Positions 24,898-37,741 of a stretch of DNA of 64,000 bases are shown one piece after another. Made by a program: the position numbers and the translations under genes. Within the stretch, counting starts at the first letter, position 1, and each line of letters begins with the position of its first letter. The stretch is from contig JAQFVV010006246.1 of NCBI GenBank assembly GCA_028023455.1, positions 3,957,501 to 4,021,500 on the forward strand, read 5' to 3'. The notes below the pieces were generated by a model. That model made no database searches, was not told where the DNA came from, and was given only the letters and a program-made list of their open reading frames with translations. This DNA is from Epiperipatus broadwayi (Eukaryota > Onychophora > Udeonychophora > Euonychophora > Peripatidae).

Positions 24898-25235
24898 CTT
24901 GTGTTAATCTGATATGAAAATTATTAAATAGAAATCTAGGACTGTAAAAGAAGAAAAGCTAATTTTAATGGTAATAATTGGTAAAATGCAACTTGTGTTA
25001 ATATGAAATTAAAATATTTGCTAAACTGAAATTTGAAGTTACAAAAGAAGAAAATTTAAATGAAAAAACTGTAATGAAAATAATTATTAAAATGAAACCT
25101 GTGTGATCCTGAAATGAAAATGCTTGATAATCTAAAACCTAGAGCTACAAAAGAAAAAATGTTAATGAAGAACCAAAATTAAAATAATTATTAAACTGAA
25201 ACTTGGAACTACAAAAAGAAGAAAAGCTAAATGGA
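24898..25235 (+). repeat. Degenerate tandem repeat, ~105-bp unit, about 3.3 copies
   Basis: Units begin near 24898, 24991, 25097 and 25200 with ACTTGTGTTAAT or ACCTGTGTGATC or ACTTGG. Each contains a TACAAAAGAAGAAAA-type tract and, in the first three, an AATAATTATTAAA-like segment. Divergence is high and small indels are frequent, so the array is old. Function is unknown. Confidence 0.55.
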
Positions 25236-25239
25236 TTTG

Positions 25240-27470
25240 ATTAAACTGTTAACTGAAAAAGTTATAAGAAAAAATTCTCAATTAGGTAAGCACAAAAAGA
25301 CTAAAAGAAAAATAATTCACAGTAATACTTAATGTATGATAGTGTGCACATCTATATTTACAAATATTCTTTTATAATATAAATAATAATTGACATTAGT
25401 AAATTTTTTTTTTACTTATTTTGTTGAAAACATGTTTTTTCTTATGTTAAGTGTGTAGGTTCATTTTCTAAAAAAAAAAAAAGTGTGGAAAAGATTTAAG
25501 TTAAATGAGTTATTATTTTAAGAATCAGAAGGGAATAATGATTAAAAGTATTATATGAAATCATATATATAGTAGGAAATTATTTGTAAAATTTTGGTTT
25601 GTCTTATTATTATTTTTAACATTTTCATTATTTTGTTTATTAATTAACACTATTAAATAACAATTCTCTTAAAAACAGTAGTTTTTTAAATTATTTTTGT
25701 TGTGTCTTTAATCTTCTATCTATTTATTCTATGAAAGTAGCAGTGTATGTGATTGATTTTATTATATAGTGGTGTTTTAAGTTATTTGTAGGTGGTCCCA
25801 GTAAATTATTTGTTATTAGAATAGATTAAGTTTATACATATATTTTTTATTTTATTCACACTCACAGTCTCTAGGATTTTTGCAGTCCCAAACTAGTTTC
25901 AAGAATAATGGTCTTTACAATATATAGATATGGGTTATGTAGGTGACAGAGAATTCTCTAGATTATGCAATGGTAAAAATTACCTTTAAAGTTCACTCAC
26001 TTCACTTCATTTGATAGATTTAAAATTAATTTATAGAAGGCCAATACACTCATGGTTTATAGCTAGAGCATCAAGGATAATCGGCATGATATCGGGATCT
26101 GGATATTTTTTAATATTTATTTTTATAATTATTTTTTAGCATTTAAATATTTGTATGCAGTTAAAATATGGGATATGTTTTTGTTACTATGCTAATGACT
26201 TTGGCATTCGATAGAGGATGATTAGTCTTTTTTATAATATATATCTTTTAAATCCAATCACAAAGGATGTCTGTTGATTTTCTTTATATTAGGTTTATCA
26301 TTCATATAATTATTTTTATTTACATTAAAGCCACAAACTATGCTATATTTTACTACAAGTCCCTCTTGCATTCAACATATACAGCATATAATAGCCCACT
26401 AGTTTTGATAAACGTTGACTAGAATAAAATGTGTATTGTTTATTAAACTGCAAGGCAATATCTTTTCACATGCATGCATATATATATAACACAATGACAT
26501 TATATGTATGTGTAAACAAAATTTTAAATAATAATAATTAATTATTAATAAAAAATTCAGAGGGACACATTTACATATATTTTACTTAGTGTTTGTTCCT
26601 TCATGCATTTACTTAATTAAGAAGAATAAGAAAAAAAAACTAATTATCTTTTTATTATTAACTGGAATAATTTTTTTCACTTAATAGAAACTATTATATA
26701 ATTGAATTGACTTTTCCAAAAACATTATAATTAATTAAATATCTTTCTTTGTCCTCTGCATAGTGAAATTACTAGATAGAATGAAAAATAAATAACATTT
26801 TAAAGTGACAAATAGAAGAGCAAATCAGAAATTCCCATTTTTTACACATCGCTCTTTTGTTTTTAACTTGCAAAGAACTGTTTTGGGAATATTGTAATTG
26901 TATTTCTGGCAAATAAGTGCTGGAACCAGAGAAATCCATCTCCAAAAATTTCAAAATTGATCTAGGGTTAATTAATGATCTCATCAATCTTACTATCTGT
27001 ATATGGCTTTGAGTAAATAAATATCTTTTTTGTTAATATTTAATTTGTAATGTCAATAAAAATTTGGATTCTTCTGTCACAGAACATGATGCGGTGGATT
27101 ATTTTCAAAGTTACTGGATTCTGTTCTGCCAAAAATTGTGTGGTAATGGTTATGAAATGATTGCATGCCACTGACATGAATAATATGTAAATATTGTATT
27201 TTTTTTTTTCATTTTTTTGTTAATAAGTTAATAAAAAAAAAATTAAATAAACTGTAAATATTGTAATTAATTTTTTCACAATGATTTATTTTTTTAAAAT
27301 AGCAGTAATAAAAAATAAAATTAAATATTAAATAGAATGTTTCCTAACAGGCATTTTTTGTAAATATTTTTTGAGGGCTTCTGAAACTGTAGAATTATCA
27401 AAAATATGGGCTGCCATCTTGGTTTAAATTGAAAACTCATATAAGTACCTTAACTTTATATTATATATAT
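25240..27470 (+). other. Intron 2, first part, no recognised gene
   Basis: AT-rich sequence with short homopolymer runs. The frame at 26772-26987 on the minus strand is short and has no recognisable domain. Confidence 0.45.
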
Positions 27471-28196
27471 TGTAACAGGATGGGGATCAAACCCTATTCA
27501 AAAGAAGGGAGTTTCATATTCATGCATTTGCATATAGTTATATTATTAATTGTCTGTATTTTATATTTGATTTTTTATATATATTTTCTTCAAATGGTTA
27601 AATAAAAAGTTAAAATGGGCATGAAGGAGGGGGCATTTTGTGCTCATTTATTTTGTTAAAGCATGTGTGTATATATATTGTTGTATAGGCAAGTGAATGG
27701 AAGGAATTGTTTAAAAGAAATATATAATATACACATTATTTCATGATGACATTCATTATATTTCAATTTTAATAAAATGAAAAATATATTTTTTAATGAA
27801 AATATAAAAAAGAGAGAGAGAAAACTACACAGATTGTTATCTTTTGAATGCCTTTTAACAAAGGCATAAGTTTAAGTTATTTTCAAAAAAATAACTTAAA
27901 GGTACAGAATTTTTGGTTAGGACAAAGAAGGAAAAGGTGCTTAAAAGGTTTGCTTTTGTTTTAAGAGAAGCCAGACGTTGGATACCACATGCTTAGATAT
28001 AAAAAAAAAAAGTAACTGAAATTCTTGAATTGGAACTTTCTAGACTATAAAAGAAAAAAACTATAAAAGGGGAGGGAAGAACAAGAATTAGTTTGTGATA
28101 TATTTTACTGAAATTTGAAGGTAAATTATCTACATCTGTCTGTTTGTGTTATTAATTTCCTATGTTGAATATTTCAGAAACTTATTGAAATCAGCA
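27471..28196 (+). mobile_element. Possible solo LTR
   Basis: The block begins TGTAACAGGATGGGGATCAA, a start resembling many gypsy LTRs (TGTAACAGGG...). It ends ...GAAATCAGCA next to TATATAT, which also precedes the start (TATATAT at about 27464), giving a possible AT-only target duplication. Near the 3' part is a TATA-like CTATAAAAGGGGAGG (~28057). The AT-rich flanks make the boundary uncertain, and no polyA signal is clear. Confidence 0.35.
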
Positions 28197-30690
28197 TATA
28201 TATATATTCACCAACTATAAACAGACTGGTGTAAAATCTTAAAATGTGCTGGGCTTTTGACCCTGGTCCCACAAAGATACATAAGCTGCTACTTTATTAA
28301 ACCACTACTTGAACCTGAAGGAATCTGCTCCTGAACATCTGTATTAGAGTTAATATTCAAATTAATAGAGATTCAATGAACCAAGTAGAACAACACATCC
28401 ATGATGAGCAACTTTAATGGCCATAGCATCGAAGGAAATCACTTTCATTACCAATCTGAATCCATTATTTTCCCTGGAGAATTCCAGGTAATATGTACAC
28501 TTTATATATATATATTTTTTTTACAAATTAGTGCACCTTTTCTATTAATGTTTAAAGACTTTTATATGATGATATTATTATCAGCTCTCTTCACCATTAA
28601 AATTATATTTCACATCTGGATTGATTGGACATTATTTTCTCTCTTTGTTATTTGATTTGCTTATCTGTACAATGTATGTGTATGCTTGTGTTTTATAAAA
28701 ATATTTGAACACAAATAATATTTATTAATATTTATTTGTTATATTAAATTTTAATGAAATATTCATGTTGTTTCTTTATCTCGAATTTCATATAGGTAGC
28801 TAAGGAAAAAAATATATGTATGTCTAGTAATTATTTAGTTAAATTAATTGAATACCTAATTATTGCTGTTCCCTGTATGTTTCTCATAGTATATGTACTA
28901 CCTGCCCTGAGTGAGCCTAGTTAGTGACCAGGCTTTCTAAGTATCCCCCATCATTCTTCCATCTCTTCCGGCATAATTCTTATGTAAATAAGATTGGTGC
29001 TTGGAGTTAGAAATTGATGTCCATAAACATGCTGGACAAGGAATATGATTAAATATTACGAAGTGTTTTTAAAAAAATATAGAAGTACCAAAATAAAGAA
29101 ATATATTGCATCCTCACATATATTAAATTAGTTATATAGCCATCAGAAAAAAAGCCAATTTCATTACAATATATATAGATTTCCTTCTCTTGTTTTATAA
29201 TTTAAAAATAAAGATAAGTTGGATTTGTTATGCATAATATCTGCAATCATTTTAGGTTTTCATAATGATTATCGATAACATTTTAAAGTTCTTACTTTTT
29301 TAAAGAAATATTATTAATATTTTTGATAATACCAATCACTTTTTGAAATCTACTGTAAACTCTTTATAGCTCATCGATGTAGTTTTTATTCTCAATTGTA
29401 ATGGATAAAACAATTTGATATGTAAATTTTCCAGAAAGCATTACTAGATAAGAAATTTAGACCTCTTTCATATACCAAATTATTATTTAATATTTTTAAC
29501 TAATGAAAGCAAGTACCAAAGAAAGAAGCCAACTTTACTAGCAAAGACATGCACACAAACCTAGTAACCATACAAAGTTATTTTCCTTTTAATTATTTTG
29601 GTGGTCGCAGAGATCAGAAACACATATATATTTATTATATGTAACTGGAAGACATAAATTATAAAAAAAAAAATTCTTTCAACTAATAACAAAACAGGTA
29701 GAAAAGAAACAAGTTTGCACAGCATGAGTTACATTTGGACACATATTAATGGTCGATAATAAAATAAAATATATATTGTAATGGGATTTACCTGTTAGTA
29801 ACCAGATTTTATCTTCTTTATGATCTACTCTATGTCCAATTACTTATTTTACTTTATTAAATTATATTAATCTTTAATATGATTTTCAAGATCCCATTAT
29901 ACAAGCAGAGGAGTAAATATTATTAATACTTACATATTAATCATACTCCGGTCAGACCGAGATTTATAAAACTATTAAAACGATCACTTTTTTTAAACTG
30001 AGATTGATCGATCAATATCTCTCTCGCTCACTTGCTCTCTCTTTCTCTCTCTCTCGCTCGCACTCTGTGTGTGTGCGTGTGTATGTGTGGCTGCAAGTAA
30101 CATTAAATACATCATGGGGATATTTATAATGGATTTAAATCCTATGGGTGCCATCCAGTCAACTAGACTGAACCCCAAGAGGCAACCTTAACATGCTTAA
30201 AGTGCTGAAATCGTTAACACAGAATATCTAAAATACAATTATGTATTTTATCATAGATAAAGTGAGAGAGAGAGAAACACAAATCACACTAATAATTTAT
30301 ACATATTTATTAAAAGATAAAAAAAATGTATGAGATCTAGTGTTTGAATCTACCATAGCACCTCTCTGAGGTATACCAAAGCATGAAACCATGGTCAGAG
30401 TTGGGGGGGGGGGTTCTGACAGATATTTAAAATGTTTGCTCTGGCTAAGCATTTATCACAAAGCTTGTTGAGGAATTGGTAATCCGCATTGATTATGTGT
30501 GAGAAATATTTAACATTTAAAACACATAATATGAACATTTATTAAACTATATTTTCAAACAATCAAATGCTTATTTACATATATTTTAAAATTAATAAAT
30601 AGAAATGATATTTACACAGTTCTAGCTAGAAATAAATTTTAAAAGTTCACTCTTGAAATAAAATTTAAAAGTTTATCAACATGTCTAAAC
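28197..30690 (+). other. Intron 2, middle part; simple repeats only
   Basis: No gene was recognised. A (CT)n tract followed by (GT)n lies at about 30020-30090, and a (G)9 run near 30405. A 28-codon segment ending in a donor-like CAGGTAAT near 28487 was considered as an exon and not accepted. Confidence 0.45.
30020..30090. repeat. (CT)n / (GT)n simple repeat
   Basis: A CTCTCT-rich stretch runs into TGTGTGTGTGCGTGTGTATG. It is an imperfect dinucleotide repeat in intron 2. Confidence 0.9.
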
Positions 30691-30969
30691 ATATTTTTTT
30701 GGTAGATTTGGCCTATTGCAATATTCTATTTCAAACACTCCAGCAGCAGGCACTGCTTTATTAATACATAAAAATTTTCCTTTATCATTTTATAAGTTAC
30801 TACATATTAAACAAAATCTTATAATTGTTACTCTACATCATCAAGCTTTCTCTATTAATATAGTATTTGTCTATTTATATAAAAATCAAAGTTTGATTAT
30901 ACATCTAATTTATCAAGTTAATATATATCTCTCATCAAATCCTTTTCCGACTTTACTATTTGTGACTTT

Positions 30970-31329
30970 ATGAATTATTCAATTTTTATTAATAATTACC
31001 TACATCTATTCAATAAAAATTTTATGAGTGGAGAAGGTTTTTTCCCTAAAAATGCTTTCTCTTTTTATACACAACAATACAAATCTCTCATCGATCTACT
31101 ATTCTACATGCCTGACCTACACTTTATAATGGAAACATATCTTAATCCAGTTGTCTTTTCTGATCATTTTGCTTTAAATATAAATCTTCAACTTAATTTA
31201 AATCAAAATTCAAACTATAATTATAATAATACCATCAGAATGCTATTAAAGAAAACTACACGAAGCAGTAATTTCAGAGGCATATATTTATTTTTACAAA
31301 GTAAATATTCTCTCACTCTCTCCTGCTGA
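30970..31329 (+). pseudogene. Family F endonuclease C-terminal part and linker
   Basis: It encodes a late endonuclease segment (SLIDLLFYMPDLHF, then VFSDHFALNINLQL), in which SDHFAL is the closing catalytic Asp-His motif of apurinic-like LINE endonucleases. The preceding piece (30716-30973) carries AAGTALLIHKNFP in another frame. The start codon is only an internal methionine. It stops at 31329 before the linker. Confidence 0.65.
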
Positions 31330-32491
31330 AGCCTGGCTATCTTTCATAAATATCTTACAATTGCTTATTAATAATTACACAAAACTTAACAAACCACCTT
31401 CTAAATTATTAACAGAAATGGATGAAATTAATAATCAATTATATAATTCTAAAAATTGCTCCTATTCTATTAAAACTATTATTGAGTTTTAAAAAAAAAT
31501 TAAAGAAAATCAAGAAATACTTGCCGAATATATATCAAAAAAGAAAACTAAAAATTTTTTAGAACAAACTCATATTAGGACAAGAAGTTACATTAGATGG
31601 ACCCTTGGTTACAAAACTAAAAGGAAAATACTATCTTCAATCTTAAGTAATGGTATCTGTTATACTGGACTTGATATGATGAATGAAATTTTTCTATATT
31701 TTAATGAAAAACTTGGAGAAAAGATAGATCACTATCAAAATCTATGTGAAGATTTAACAGTCTGAGTAACATAGCATTACAAAAAAAGATATATTAAATA
31801 AAATTATTGAATGTCCTGATAAAATGCATCCTGGCCCTCATGCTATTCCTAAATTTATTTTACTTCACCTTAGTTATTTTTCAGTTCCTATAATATTTAA
31901 TATGATTGAATTATTATCTAGTAAACATATTATTATGAATGGATTATACCCATCTTTATGGTATCTTTTTTAAAAAAAGACAATTACACCTCACCAATGA
32001 ACAACCTTAGACCCATTTCCATATCTCCCATTATGATAAAAGTTATAGAGTCCATCATAAAAGATAAAATTCAGTAATTGATTTTACCAAAAATTTCAGA
32101 ATTTCAATTTGCAAAAAAAGGTGCCTCTGCTTCTGATGCAATTGCACTTTTTAAAATTATTACTGAACAAGTTAAAAAGAAAACAGGACCTACGATAAAT
32201 CAATTAGATATATCAGCTCCTTTTGTTTGGTCTTTATTCATATACTATTAAATCAATTAGAATCTTATAATGTTCCGTATCAAACTTTACTTATAATCTC
32301 AAATTTATTATACCATAGACAAATATCTATAACATTAAATGGAAAAGCTACACAAAGTTTCAAGCTAAGTAATTCAATACCACAAGGATCGCCTTTAAGT
32401 TCTTTATTTTTTATTACATATTGATTTAAATAATAAAATTCCAGGATTATACATTCCTGAAATTAAGAAATCAATTAATCATATTGCTTTC

Positions 32492-33046
32492 ATGGATGAT
32501 ATTGTAATCTTTATTCTAAATAAAAAATATCTTCCAAATGTTATCTCCATTTTAAATAATTACACAAATAATTTTGGACTTAAATTCAATCTTAACAAAT
32601 CATCCACTTGGTGCATTGCTACTCGTAAAAATATAGCATCTCCTTTTATTGCACAGCCGCATAATGTTTTAGGTTTTCCAATGCACAAATCAAATAGAGC
32701 AATGAAATCACATATACAAGAAAATTTATTATACTCTACTCAATCTTGTATCAAATCATTAACTAAAGCCTATTTCTCACTTTATGCCCAATCTTCACTT
32801 ATAAATATTTTTATTTTTACAAAAGTTAATTATTTTATACCTATTGTGAATTTTTCTAAGTCTTTTATCAAAAGAATTCACACTTTATGTGGTAAACTTT
32901 TTTGGAGAATAAAAACAGTTGCAATCAGTTTGAAAAATATGCAAAAAAGCATCAAATATAATGGTTTATCATTACATTCCATAAATACTTTCTTTTTGCA
33001 AAAAAGTAACAATATGATTAATAGACTTGTTATTATCAAGATCTAA
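32492..33046 (+). pseudogene. Family F RT catalytic box and thumb
   Basis: It opens directly on the catalytic box FMDDIVIF, then NNFGLKFNLNKSSTWCIA, VLGFPMHKS and a long hydrophobic connection domain. Both catalytic aspartates remain. Methionine occupies the position that is usually alanine in non-LTR RTs. A stop at 33046 is followed within 0.3 kb by the zinc-motif region in other frames. Confidence 0.7.
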
Positions 33047-33723
33047 ATTATTATACAGCTATAACTTCTACAGACACACCTCCACCTATAAATAAAAGTT
33101 GGCTATTACCGATGATAAATTTTACAAAAAATTCTCTAAATTTGGATGATCAATTGCCGGGAAAAAAAATAACATACTGGGAAACTTATTATTTACACAA
33201 GATATAGATCCAAATCAATCCACATTATTATAAGTCACTAATAAACTAATTATAAAGAGATTTAAACGTTAGGCATTAGAAACAAAATACCTTGATTTTC
33301 TTGTAAAAATTAATCTAAAAGCATTACCTACAAATTTTTTTCTTCACACAAAGCATGGTATTTCAAAAATAAACCTCATTTGTCTAATATGTTCAAAATC
33401 AGTTGAAACAACTAAACACTTTGTATATCAATGCTGTGTACTGGAAAACACTAAAGAATGTTTACTCAATATAACTAATTTAACACACAATATAATAGGA
33501 ACTTTAAATATTAAAACATGATGGAATTTATCCACAAATTAGAATATCCACTTTTATAATATTTGCATTATGGTGTCTAAGATGTCACATATGTTTTAAA
33601 CAAAATGTGGCAAACTCAACAATTTTTTTATTGAACAAAATTAAAGAAATTAAAAATATAGACAGTATTAACTCACATAAGGAAATCTTCAAAGCCACAT
33701 GGGATTTAATCAAAATATAAGAC

Positions 33724-36700
33724 TAGAAATATTGTCACTTGTAATTTTTTTTATAAGTTCTCTAATTATTTTCACATATAAATTTCATAGAATTAATTTA
33801 CAAATAAAATTATCTTATTATATTTACCTAGGATTTTTGTATAAAATCTGGGATATCTTTGATCCTGTCATATTTATAGAGGGTTTATATTTTATGATAG
33901 CTGGTCACTTCTTTCTGGTTTAGCAGACCACAGTTAGGTTTCAGGGTGGGTATGAAGATCTGCAAAGGCAAGTCAGATATATATATATCACTGCATCCAG
34001 CTAATGATACTCAAGACATGGGTGGTGGAAAAGAAATGAACACTCAGCCTTTTGTCTAGCCATGCATTTTTCTATTAACACTACTGAATAAATATTGTTT
34101 CATCCTGCTGGATTTATTCATTTTAGCTGGCTTATAGATTCTTTGGTCAACCAACTGGCTTTTTTATTTTTCTTCTTTGCTTTTTGTTGCTGCTGCTGTT
34201 TTCTTTTTTTTTCTTTCTTCTAATGTTTTCCCTGTATGTTTCTATAAATCTGGATATTAATCTTGAACAATAATTTATTTCAGTATCCACTGTTTGATTT
34301 GTAACCCATGATATCAATTTGTTTCATCTTTATTTTTAGTTAGTAACATTTTTTTATTCCCTTATTTTTCAATTGTAATTACAACTTAATTAGTTATATA
34401 TTGTTTGTTTAATCAGTCTGGAATCTTGATCTCCACAACCTGATTACAAACTGTACAAAAAAATTTTCAATTAATTATAAACCTTTAATTAAAAGTACTT
34501 TTAATCAAAAGTACCTTTGAAAGAATTATATACAATACAGAAAAGAAAAGACAAATAAGTTACAATTAATATTTTCATTTATTTCCCAATATTTGTACTT
34601 TTATTTTTGATTTTAACTTTTTTTTCCAATCACTTAAATATTGAAATATTTTATTTTTCTATTTTAAAATCATGTTACTCGTAAAATGCATATACATATT
34701 GTTATAATATATTAAACAAACAAAATAATGTACTTAAAAAAATGTAACTATAATGTTAATGTAACAGCTATTAATATTTACATTCACATATTAAAATTTA
34801 AAAAATGCATGCATGATTAACAATCCAACATATTGCCAAACTAAGCCTAGCCAGTTTGGCATAAATAATTAGTAATCCAGGGATTTATACACTAAGTCTT
34901 ATAAGACTAAGCAATGGATGAAATGTCTGTTAAGATAAAATAAATTCAATATTATAATAATACTTAAAGTAATGACATTAAAAGACTATACTTAAAACCA
35001 TATATATATATAATATTAATCACTAATTTATCATTATAACCATAGTCATTAAGATTTAATGACATTACCCATGCTCTTATAAAAGTATTTATTACAATAC
35101 TACATCATTATAAAACATGAAACCATGGGAAAATTTACAGCTAGTACTAATAATATCAAACTAAATATGCTCGATCACACAATATTCAAACTGCCAATAC
35201 ATGCAACATTGACCAACTATCATACAGAAAATAAATATTTATTAGCAATTAAACACTATTATAAAATTATAAGTAATTATCATTAAATAAAAATTTTATA
35301 TATTTGCAATGTGCACCAAAATGTGATGTCAGTATAGTTTCACAAATAATAACAAATTATTATTATTATTCAAATTTACATCATATTTTGATTATTCCAT
35401 AGAATATATGAAAAGCTTAATTTAAATACATATTTTTTTTACAATATATAAATTTATACAATGTTTAGAACTGATAGAAGATTAATATTAATTAATAGTT
35501 ATATAGTGAAAAACATTTATCGAAAAGTTATTTAAAAATATATATACTGACACATTTTCACGTTCGGTCAGGCCTTCTATTACGCACTAGAATGCATGAG
35601 TTAATCAAGCTATGAAAAAGAATATATATTCAGATCATTTAAAAGTATGGATATTTCAAGAACATAGCTATATTTCCTGATTAACTGGCCTACTATTTAT
35701 TATGATGTACACTGTCGGTGGAATCAGTTTTTTATTTATTTAAGATAGGGTGCCAGAATTCATACAAGAATTCACTGATAACCATCTTGTCACATCATCA
35801 TTTATGAAGCAAATTATTAAAAAGATCAGGAATTAATATTTATTGTCATTGTAAAGCTTTTATATGAATTTTTCCTAGAGCTTAACTAAACAAGCTTATT
35901 GGCAAAGGTAATATATATTTAAATCCTACTAATAAAATAACCAACTAAAATTAAGAATGTACAAATGAAAAGTTAATATATTAAAGATAAATATTTTATT
36001 ATAACAAATTAAAATATTTAAACGATAAATTATTAATTAAAATTGGAAAGAACATGCATGCTAATTCAGATTTTAACATTAAATAATTAAAACAAATCAT
36101 TTCTTTTAGTTCTCTCCTTAGACAATAATTCATGGATAAAATGTCTATAATAAATCAGGGAATGTCTTTATCGGTAGTGTATTATAAGCTTATAGTTTGC
36201 AAATATTTAATTAGTCACAATCAGGATATGGATAATCTAAGCTTACTGACAAGGTTTGTAGTATGCATTTTGAAGAGCTCATTGAAGTTAACTAGTTTTA
36301 CTCCATTGACATTTTGTATGTTCTTGGTCTGTCCTAGGCTAGACTTTAAGATTTTTTCTGAGTGATCTTTATGATGAAAGGTGTCTGTAAATGCTTCAGT
36401 TTCACTTTCATCTGACAACTTACTTCAGCAGATGAGTAGTAGTCCTGCATATGAGTAGTCTGAGATAGAACATTTCTTTATCCCGGACCTAACGGAAACT
36501 GCTAATTAAGGAAAAGACACAAGACACTGATCAAAATTTTTCTTTTTATACTCGTGATCAGTTTTTAGATTTCTGTTCATACATTATCTTTTATTTTATC
36601 ATTAGGCAAGTTTTGTAATTTTATACAATTCTTTATTATTTTTTAGTTACAACGTCTCTTTTTTATAAAATATTTCCACCATCTTTAATTAGAGTTAAAA

Positions 36701-37159
36701 AGATTTTTCCGATGGTAATCTTTTACATTTTTATTCCTTCCAACTTTAATTTCAATTAAATTAAATAGATAAATATGAAACAAAAAATTAATTTTCATTG
36801 TATATTTTAAAAAATAAATTAAACTAACTAAAAAAGAAAACTAAATTGCTTTAAATTTTTCTTTTCTTAGCTTTTTTAAATATTACCAAATGCCAATGTA
36901 TTTATTAACCATACGTATTTTAATATGGTTCAATATATTTCATAAAAGATTTATAAATTGCTTTTATTTTCTGTGTTTTATTTATCAGTAAAAGTTTGAT
37001 GTCCTTTTGGCAATTGATTGAATAAACTGATAAAATGCAGCTAACAGAATCAGACAATTTTGTCCATCATGATGATCCATTTTTTGCAGCAGTTGATGGT
37101 TTAAAAAGTATGAAGATATATAAGAATAGATTATCTATTTGAGCTTTGGTCTGCCTTTC
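33724..37159 (+). other. Intron 2, between family F LINE and gypsy element; nothing recognised
   Basis: The first ~250 bp may be the 3' UTR of the LINE. The rest is AT-rich, with an overlapping pair of frames at 36132-36418 on opposite strands that show no domain. Confidence 0.4.
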
Positions 37160-37741
37160 TGTCATGTTTTGTATAAAATATGTATATTGAGATTCAATTA
37201 TAAGTTTTTTGTACTCCAGGAAAAGGAAAATATATTAGAGAAATATATTTTTAGATCACTAACTGATAAGGGTTTAATTAATGATTAAATTTGAGTACAA
37301 TGTAACAATGGAAAATATTTACATAATTTGTGATAAGAAAATTACTTTTGGTAAATGCCAAGAATTATTTGCTAATTACAAATATTTCTTGATACATTAA
37401 ACGTTGAACTTACTAATTAAAAACACAAAGAGGAAAACAAGACTAATAACAATCAAGGAAGAACTTTGGATTGCCAGAGGTCAAACTGGCGGATAAATGG
37501 TGGGTGCAGCAAAGTGCATGGTTCTCATTTTGGCAGATTTACGAAGTGAAATGTTTGTAGATTTAAATGGACAATAGCTGAAAGAAACTGACAGTGCAGC
37601 ACTCTAGCATGAAGCCAGTGAGATTGCAAGAGCAACTGAACAGAGCTAAACTGTTTGGAAGCTGAGGCTAGAGGAACCATTCAGAGAGCAACTGCTGTTG
37701 GGTACATTGTGGGAAGTGAACCTTAAGTGAATTGTATATAC
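37160..37741 (+). repeat. 5' LTR of the gypsy element, left piece
   Basis: It aligns with 43952-44520 over its whole length. Shared landmarks include GATTCAATTATAAGTTTTT, TAGATCACTAACTGATAAGG, ACAATGTAACAATGGAAAAT, GTGCAGCAAAGTGCATRG and CATTGTGGGAAGTGAACC. The alignment breaks off at ...TATATAC (37741), where foreign sequence begins. Exact start is uncertain: TGTC at 37160 or TGTA at 37170. Confidence 0.85.

Larger units (their letters stand above)
30700..33723 (+). mobile_element. Degenerate family F LINE, nearly full ORF2 in fragments
   Basis: Pieces in changing frames follow the order of a LINE ORF2. The endonuclease gives NTPAAGTALLIHKNFP at 30737 and FSDHFALNINL near 31160. The RT gives HPGPHAIPKFIL near 31828, NLRPISISP near 32003, FQFAKKGASASDAIALFKII near 32104, LDISAPF near 32204, IPQGSPLSSLFF near 32380 and HIAFMDDIVIF at 32481-32513. 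LGFPMHKS follows near 32670. The C-terminal zinc motif C-x2-C-x8-H-x4-C lies at 33381-33434, then FALWCLRC, and the frame ends ATWDLIKI at 33719. The C-terminus matches the copy at 1-374, and the RT and endonuclease match the minus-strand copy at 60.7-62.7 kb. Multiple stops and shifts make it inactive. Confidence 0.8.

Noticed and set aside
28401-28490. Possible extra exon ending at CAGGTAAT
   Set aside because: It does not fit the phase or the uninterrupted CUB 1 to CUB 2 junction, and the peptide matches no domain.
36132-36418. Pair of opposite-strand frames as a gene
   Set aside because: Both are short and lack domains; no splice or polyA context supports them.
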